Below, piece after piece: positions 59,530 through 64,000 of a stretch of DNA of 64,000 nucleotides (the first letter of the stretch is position 1; the number at the start of each line of letters is the position of its first letter). This stretch comes from Crenobacter cavernae (GTDB lineage Bacteria; Pseudomonadota; Gammaproteobacteria; Burkholderiales; Chromobacteriaceae), in assembly GCF_003355495.1 (NCBI RefSeq), contig NZ_CP031337.1:1307001-1371000 (forward strand). The letters run 5' to 3'. Under the pieces are notes generated by a model. That model was not told the origin of the DNA, searched no databases, and saw only the letters and a program-made list of their open reading frames with translations. The position numbers and the translations under genes were made by a program.

Positions 59530-60363
59530 ATGACCCTCGTCAAACGCCTGCGGCTGACCGCCGCGCTCACCCTCGCGTGCCTGATCGTCGTGTTCGGCCT
59601 GACCGGCTGGCAGTTGTCGGCGCTCGCCGATCGTTTTTCGCAGTACCGCGAGCGCCAGCACTTCAGCGCCGACCTGTTGGCGCTGAAGGCCGGCGCCTTG
59701 TCGCTGTCGCGCGCCGACCCGCTGCTGTTCGAGACGCGCAGCAAGCTCGACCGGGTCAACGCCGACGTCGAGACGCTGAACCTGCGCGTGCTCGCCGCGC
59801 TGCAGTCGGAGGAGCGCGCGGCGTTCGAGGGGGCGGTGGTCAAGAACTGGGCCGGCTACCGCCAGCAGCTCGAGAGCGCGATCCAGATCGCCGAGACCGC
59901 GCCGCAGGACGCGCTGATCATCCCCGAGCGGGCGTATCAGCGTTACCTCGCGCCGTTGACCGACCATCTCGACAAGCGCCTGGTCGAGGAGCGGCGGCTG
60001 CTTGCGGCCGAGGAGGGCGCGATGCGCACCATGCTCGGCCGGCTGGCGGCCATGGTGCTCGGCCCGCTGGCGCTGGCGAGCGGCCTGGTGCTCGCGCTGC
60101 AGTGGCAGCTCGGCCAACGTCTGCGTCGCCAGATCGGCGCGATGCAGGCCGCCACCGAGCGGCTGGCGCGCGGCGACCTGACGGCACGCCTGCCCGACGA
60201 CGGCGGCGACGAACTGGCCGACACCGCGCGGCTGCTCAACGACTTCCTCGACATCCTGGTCGACAAGCTGCGTTCGCTGCGGCGCAGCAGCGGCGAGTCG
60301 ACCACCGGCCTTCGTCCTCCGGCCGCGCCGGCGACGGCGAGCCGCGAGGCCGAGACGGCGTAA
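59530..60363 (+). CDS. HAMP-domain membrane protein lacking an output domain
   Basis: A 277-residue protein with two membrane helices (about 8-30 and 168-192) enclosing a periplasmic helical sensor-like region, followed by a HAMP domain (R-R-Q-I-G-A-M-Q-A-A-T-E-R-L-A-R-G-D-L-T-A-R-L) at about 200-250. It stops after a short Ser/Pro/Ala tail, with no methyl-accepting, kinase or cyclase domain. It may be a truncated chemoreceptor or a stand-alone signalling partner. A repeat copy (60109-60118) encodes Leu-Gly-Gln at the second helix exit. Confidence 0.75.
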   Translation: MTLVKRLRLTAALTLACLIVVFGLTGWQLSALADRFSQYRERQHFSADLLALKAGALSLSRADPLLFETRSKLDRVNADVETLNLRVLAALQSEERAAFEGAVVKNWAGYRQQLESAIQIAETAPQDALIIPERAYQRYLAPLTDHLDKRLVEERRLLAAEEGAMRTMLGRLAAMVLGPLALASGLVLALQWQLGQRLRRQIGAMQAATERLARGDLTARLPDDGGDELADTARLLNDFLDILVDKLRSLRRSSGESTTGLRPPAAPATASREAETA

Positions 60364-60385
60364 GCTTGGCCGGTTCGCTCAACAA

Positions 60386-60412
60386 AAAGACCGCCCTGAG
60401 GCGGTCTTTGTC
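60386..60412. terminator. Terminator between the HAMP gene and kup
   Basis: Perfect 10-bp stem AAAGACCGCC/GGCGGTCTTT around CTGA, with A and T flanks, between convergent genes. Confidence 0.9.
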
Positions 60413-60430
60413 GTCGGGGTGGCCGGCGCG

Positions 60431-62305
60431 CTAAAGCTCGATCTGCGCGCCCAGTTCGACCACGCGGTTGGTCGGGATCTGGAAGAAGTCGGTCGCCCTG
60501 AGCGCGATCTTGCTCATCCACACGAACAGCTTCTCGCGCCAGCGCGCCATGCCTGGGCGTTCGGTAGAGATCAGCGTCTCGCGCGACAGGAAGAACGACG
60601 TTTCCATCAGCTCGAACACGAGCCCCTGAAGGGCGCAGTCGGTGATCACGTCGTGCACGTCGGGCGTTTCCTTGTAGCCGTAATACGCCTCGACGCGCCA
60701 GAACGACTCGGACATCCGCGTCACCTTCACGCGTTCTTCCTCGGGCACGTAGGGGTCGTCGACGGTGTGCATCGTCATCAGCACCACGCGCTCGTGCAGC
60801 ACGCGGTTGTGCTTGAGGTTGTGCAGCAGCGCGTGCGGCAGGCCCTTGGCCGTGCTGGTCAGGAACACCGCGGTACCCTCGACCCGCGTCGGCGGGTAGG
60901 CTTCCAGCCCCTCGACGAAACTGTCGAGCGGGATCGCCTGCTCGGTGAGGCGCTCGAGCAACAGCTCGCGGCCGCGACGCCAGGTGGACATCACGACGAA
61001 CAGCAGCACGCCGATCACCAGCGGCAGCCAGCCACCGTGGAACAGCTTGAGCGCGTTGGCGGCGAAGAACGGCAGGTCGATGATGAGGAAGGCCGCCAGC
61101 ACCGGTAGCACGAACATCGCCGGCCAGCGCCAGTTGCGCAGCGCCACCATCGCCGTCAGCAGCGAGGTGATCACCATGGTGCCGGTGACCGCGATGCCGT
61201 AGGCGCCGGCAAGCGCGCTCGAACTCTGGAAGCCGGCGACAACGACGATCACGGCGACCAAGAGCGTCCAGTTGATCAGCGGGATGTAGATCTGGCCGAT
61301 CTCCATGTCGGACGTATGGAGGATGCTCATGCGCGGCAAGAGGCCGAGCTGCACCGCCTGGCGGGTCAGCGAGAACACGCCCGAGATCACCGCCTGCGAC
61401 GCGATCACCGTCGACAGCGTCGCGAGCGCCACCAGCGGCAGCAGCGCCCAGTCGGGCGCCAGCATGAAGAAGGGGTTGCTGACCGCCGCCGGGTTTGCCA
61501 GCAGCAGCGCGCCCTGGCCGAAGTAGTTAAGCGCGAGCGCCGGCAGCACGTAGAAGAACCAGGCGAGCCGGATCGGACGCCGGCCGAAGTGGCCCATGTC
61601 GGCGTACAGCGCCTCGGCGCCGGTGATCGCCAGCACCACCGAGCCGAGCGCGAGGAAGCCGAGTCCGGCGTGCTCCGCGATGAAGCGCATGCCCCAGTAG
61701 GGGTTGAGCGCGTACAGCACTTGCGGATTCTGGATAATGCCGTGCACGCCGAGCACCGCGAGCGCCGCGAACCAGACCATCATCACCGGGCCGAACAGGC
61801 GGCCGACGCGCGCGGTGCCGTGGTGCTGGATCAGGAACAGGGCGGTGAGCACGACGATCGCCGCCGGCAGCACGTAGGGCTTGAACGCGGGCGTCATCAC
61901 CACGAGCCCCTCGACCGCCGACAGCACCGAGATCGCCGGCGTGATCACCACCTCTCCGTAGAAGAAGCCGCCGCCCAACAGGCCGAGCAGCATCAGCGGC
62001 AAGGCGACGCGCGGCGGGACGTGGCGACGCGCCAGCGCCATCAGCGTCAGGATGCCGCCTTCACCCTTGTTGTCGGCGCGCAGCACGAAGACGAGGTATT
62101 TGACCGACACCACCAGGATCAGCGCCCACAGCACCAGCGACAGGATGCCGAGCACGTTGTCGTGCGTCGGGGCGATGCCGAGATGGGGGCCGAAACATTC
62201 CTTCAGGGTGTACAGCGGGCTGGTGCCGATGTCGCCGTACACCACGCCGAGCGCGGCGAGGGTCAGGCCGGCCATCGCCTTCTTGTTCTGCGCTTGAGAT
62301 TCCAT
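60431..62305 (-). CDS. kup: Low-affinity potassium uptake protein Kup
   Basis: Proton-coupled potassium importer. The 624-residue protein has about twelve membrane helices, the family motif G-V-V-Y-G-D-I-G-T-S-P-L-Y-T near residue 22-35, the G-E-G-G-I-L-T-L loop and a cytoplasmic C-terminal domain with F-W-R-V-E-A-Y-Y-G-Y-K-E-T. The start at 62305 gives the typical short charged N-terminus; a longer frame reaching upstream has no membrane or family sequence. Confidence 0.95.
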   Translation of the reverse strand: MESQAQNKKAMAGLTLAALGVVYGDIGTSPLYTLKECFGPHLGIAPTHDNVLGILSLVLWALILVVSVKYLVFVLRADNKGEGGILTLMALARRHVPPRVALPLMLLGLLGGGFFYGEVVITPAISVLSAVEGLVVMTPAFKPYVLPAAIVVLTALFLIQHHGTARVGRLFGPVMMVWFAALAVLGVHGIIQNPQVLYALNPYWGMRFIAEHAGLGFLALGSVVLAITGAEALYADMGHFGRRPIRLAWFFYVLPALALNYFGQGALLLANPAAVSNPFFMLAPDWALLPLVALATLSTVIASQAVISGVFSLTRQAVQLGLLPRMSILHTSDMEIGQIYIPLINWTLLVAVIVVVAGFQSSSALAGAYGIAVTGTMVITSLLTAMVALRNWRWPAMFVLPVLAAFLIIDLPFFAANALKLFHGGWLPLVIGVLLFVVMSTWRRGRELLLERLTEQAIPLDSFVEGLEAYPPTRVEGTAVFLTSTAKGLPHALLHNLKHNRVLHERVVLMTMHTVDDPYVPEEERVKVTRMSESFWRVEAYYGYKETPDVHDVITDCALQGLVFELMETSFFLSRETLISTERPGMARWREKLFVWMSKIALRATDFFQIPTNRVVELGAQIEL

Positions 62306-62572
62306 TCGTTCTTTTCCGTTATGGCCGCATGTTGCGTTGCGCAATGGGCGTTGAGGCAGCGCGAAGCTTACTCCTGCGTCTGGCCCGGGCCAAGCCCCGC
62401 CCGGACGTACGGGGAAAAGACGGTGCAAAAGCCACAGATGCGCAGCGCTTCATGCTACGCCGGTGGCATGAAGACGGGAAGAATGGCGTCGATTTCGGGT
62501 TGGCCGAGCCCCTTGCCGCGGCTCCCGAGCCGTCGGCGGCCGGGCGCCGTTTCCGCGATGCCCTCTTGCGGC

Positions 62573-62578
62573 TACAAT
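62573..62578 (+). promoter_or_regulatory. -10 element of proS
   Basis: TACAAT, as at rnpB and dusB, 41 bp upstream of the ATG. The 315-bp kup-proS gap also holds a repeat copy at 62499-62508. Confidence 0.5.
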
Positions 62579-62619
62579 CAGGCCATTTGCCCGACATTCA
62601 GATCGTAAGGACTCCCGCC

Positions 62620-64000
62620 ATGCGCGCATCGCAGTTTTTCATCTCCACCCTGAAAGAAGCGCCTTCCGAGGCCGAGTTGCCCAGCCACAAGCTGATGCTG
62701 CGCGCCGGCCTGATCCGTCGGCTCTCGTCCGGCCTCTACTCGTGGATGCCGATGGGGCTGAGGGTGCTCAAGAAGGTGGAGAACATCGTGCGCGAGGAAA
62801 TGAACCGCGCAGGCTCGGTCGAACTCTTGATGCCGGCGGTGCAGCCGGCCGAGCTGTGGCAGGAGTCGGGCCGCTGGGACTTCTACGGCAAGGAACTGCT
62901 GCGCCTGAAGGACCGCCACGAGCGCGACTTCTGCGTCGGTCCGACGCACGAAGAAGTGATCACCGACATCGCGCGCAAAGAGGTCAAGAGCTACAAGCAG
63001 CTGCCGCTGAACTTCTACCAGATCCAGACCAAGTTCCGCGACGAGGTGCGCCCGCGCTTCGGCGTGATGCGTTCGCGCGAATTCATCATGAAGGACGCGT
63101 ACTCGTTCCACGCCGACTTCGACAGCCTGAAACAGACCTACCAGGACATGTACGACGCCTACTGCCGCGTGTTCGGGCGCTTGGGGCTGAAATTCCGCCC
63201 GGTCGCCGCCGACACCGGCTCGATCGGCGGCACCGGCTCGCACGAGTTCCAGGTGCTGGCCGACTCGGGCGAAGACGTGATCGCCTACTGCCCGACGTCG
63301 CCCTACGCGGCCAACATCGAGCTCGCCGAAGCGCTGGCTCCTTCCGAGCCGCGTCCGGCCCCCTCGGCCAAGCTCGAGAAGGTCCTCACCCCGAAGACCA
63401 AGACCATCGCCCAGCTGGTCGATTTCCTGAAGGTCGATATCAAGGCGACGGTGAAGGCGATCGTCGTCGAGGGCGACGACGGCGCGCCGGTACTGATGCT
63501 GCTGCGCGGCGACCACGAGCTGAACGAAGTCAAAGCGGAGAAGGTCGCTGGCATCAAGACGCCGCTGACCTTCGCCAGCCCCGACGCGATCCGTACCGCG
63601 TTCGGCGCGAACCCGGGCTCGCTCGGCCCGGTCGGCTTCCCGGGCCGCGTCGTCGCCGACCGCACCGTTGCCGCGATGGCCGACTTCGTGATCGGCGCCA
63701 ACGAGGACGACTACCACTACATCGGCGCCAACTTCGGCCGCGACTGTTCGGAGCCCGAGGTCGCCGACCTCCGCAACGTGGTGCCGGGCGACGCCAGCCC
63801 GGACGGGCAGGGCGTGCTCGAACTGTGCCGCGGCATCGAGGTCGGCCACGTGTTCCAGCTCCGGACCAAGTACTCCGAGGCGATGGGCGCGACCTATCTG
63901 GACCGCGACGGCAAGCACCAGGTGATGGAGATGGGCTGCTACGGCATCGGCGTGAGCCGCATCGTCGCCGCCGCGATCGAGCAGAACTTCGACGAGCGCG
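62620..64000 (+). CDS. proS: Prolyl-tRNA synthetase, N-terminal part (runs off the right edge)
   Basis: Charges tRNA-Pro. The first 460 residues are visible: M-R-A-S-Q-F-F-I-S-T-L-K-E-A-P, class II motif 1 region (L-M-L-R-A-G-L-I-R-R-L-S-S-G-L-Y), motif 2 (F-R-D-E-V-R-P-R-F-G-V-M-R-S-R-E-F-x-M-K-D), then the YbaK-like editing insertion (from about residue 235) typical of bacterial ProRS, and C-Y-G-I-G-V-S-R near the cut. GTAAGGACTCCCGCC precedes the ATG. The frame is open to the last base of the window. Confidence 0.95.
   Translation, partial: MRASQFFISTLKEAPSEAELPSHKLMLRAGLIRRLSSGLYSWMPMGLRVLKKVENIVREEMNRAGSVELLMPAVQPAELWQESGRWDFYGKELLRLKDRHERDFCVGPTHEEVITDIARKEVKSYKQLPLNFYQIQTKFRDEVRPRFGVMRSREFIMKDAYSFHADFDSLKQTYQDMYDAYCRVFGRLGLKFRPVAADTGSIGGTGSHEFQVLADSGEDVIAYCPTSPYAANIELAEALAPSEPRPAPSAKLEKVLTPKTKTIAQLVDFLKVDIKATVKAIVVEGDDGAPVLMLLRGDHELNEVKAEKVAGIKTPLTFASPDAIRTAFGANPGSLGPVGFPGRVVADRTVAAMADFVIGANEDDYHYIGANFGRDCSEPEVADLRNVVPGDASPDGQGVLELCRGIEVGHVFQLRTKYSEAMGATYLDRDGKHQVMEMGCYGIGVSRIVAAAIEQNFDER

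Overview
The window is 64 kb of GC-rich (about two-thirds G+C by eye) bacterial chromosome. Gene content and order point to a betaproteobacterium, most likely of the order Neisseriales outside the classical Neisseria group: an AceE-type pyruvate dehydrogenase with an N-terminal lipoyl domain fused to LpdA, type III pantothenate kinase next to birA, a zapA-6S RNA-5-FCL block, dusB-fis-purH-purD, leuS-lptE-holA and nadD-rsfS-rlmH. I cannot name the genus. No rRNA, tRNA, CRISPR array, prophage or insertion sequence was found.

Layout. 1-2.1 kb: end of birA, coaX and a SPOR protein, then a 0.5 kb gap. 2.6-4.4 kb: a zinc-ribbon membrane protein and agmatinase. 4.5-5.8 kb: a frameshifted COG0523 GTPase behind two overlapping Zur boxes. 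5.8-12 kb: cobalamin salvage, with cobS-cobC-cobT leftward and, behind an adenosylcobalamin riboswitch, btuB, cobU and btuF rightward. 12-13.4 kb: zapB-like gene, zapA, 6S RNA and 5-FCL. 13.5-28.9 kb: EVE protein, TauE-type exporter, prolyl aminopeptidase, leuS-lptE-holA, a lytic transglycosylase, yidB, the nadD-rsfS-rlmH operon, a sulfur locus (bigR, persulfide dioxygenase, an apparent YeeE remnant, SulP) and an M48 protease. 29.4-35.6 kb: aceE-aceF-lpdA. 35.8-42 kb: tamA-tamB and an oversized RNase P RNA. 42-47 kb: dusB-fis-purH-GNAT-purD. 47-48.3 kb: a lower-GC patch with a nonsense-interrupted lipoprotein gene between two inverted copies of a 28-bp palindromic repeat. 48.3-53 kb: tsaC, a lone tolQ and an LpoB/YcfL/COG3014 envelope cluster. 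53.2-64 kb: an Lrp regulator, a candidate small RNA, phoB-phoR behind a PHO box, tal, three small leftward genes, ampD, a HAMP protein, kup and the start of proS.

Most notable signal. A short word, GTTGGCCGAG (usually AAGGTTGGCCGAGC), occurs at least 39 times as an exact 10-mer on the two strands, about one per 1.6 kb, where base composition predicts fewer than one. It lies inside genes in all three reading phases (Leu-Ala-Glu, Ser-Ala-Asn, Leu-Gly-Gln) and as facing pairs that form hairpins between genes. Density, gene tolerance and paired-terminator use resemble the DNA uptake sequences of Neisseria and Pasteurellaceae, but the word is different. I propose it as a candidate uptake-sequence dialect or an equivalent genome-wide signal.

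Other points of interest are the Zur-box/COG0523 locus, the apparent deletion in the bigR operon, the enlarged rnpB, and a 190-nt unit upstream of phoB whose promoter overlaps a GntR-like palindrome.
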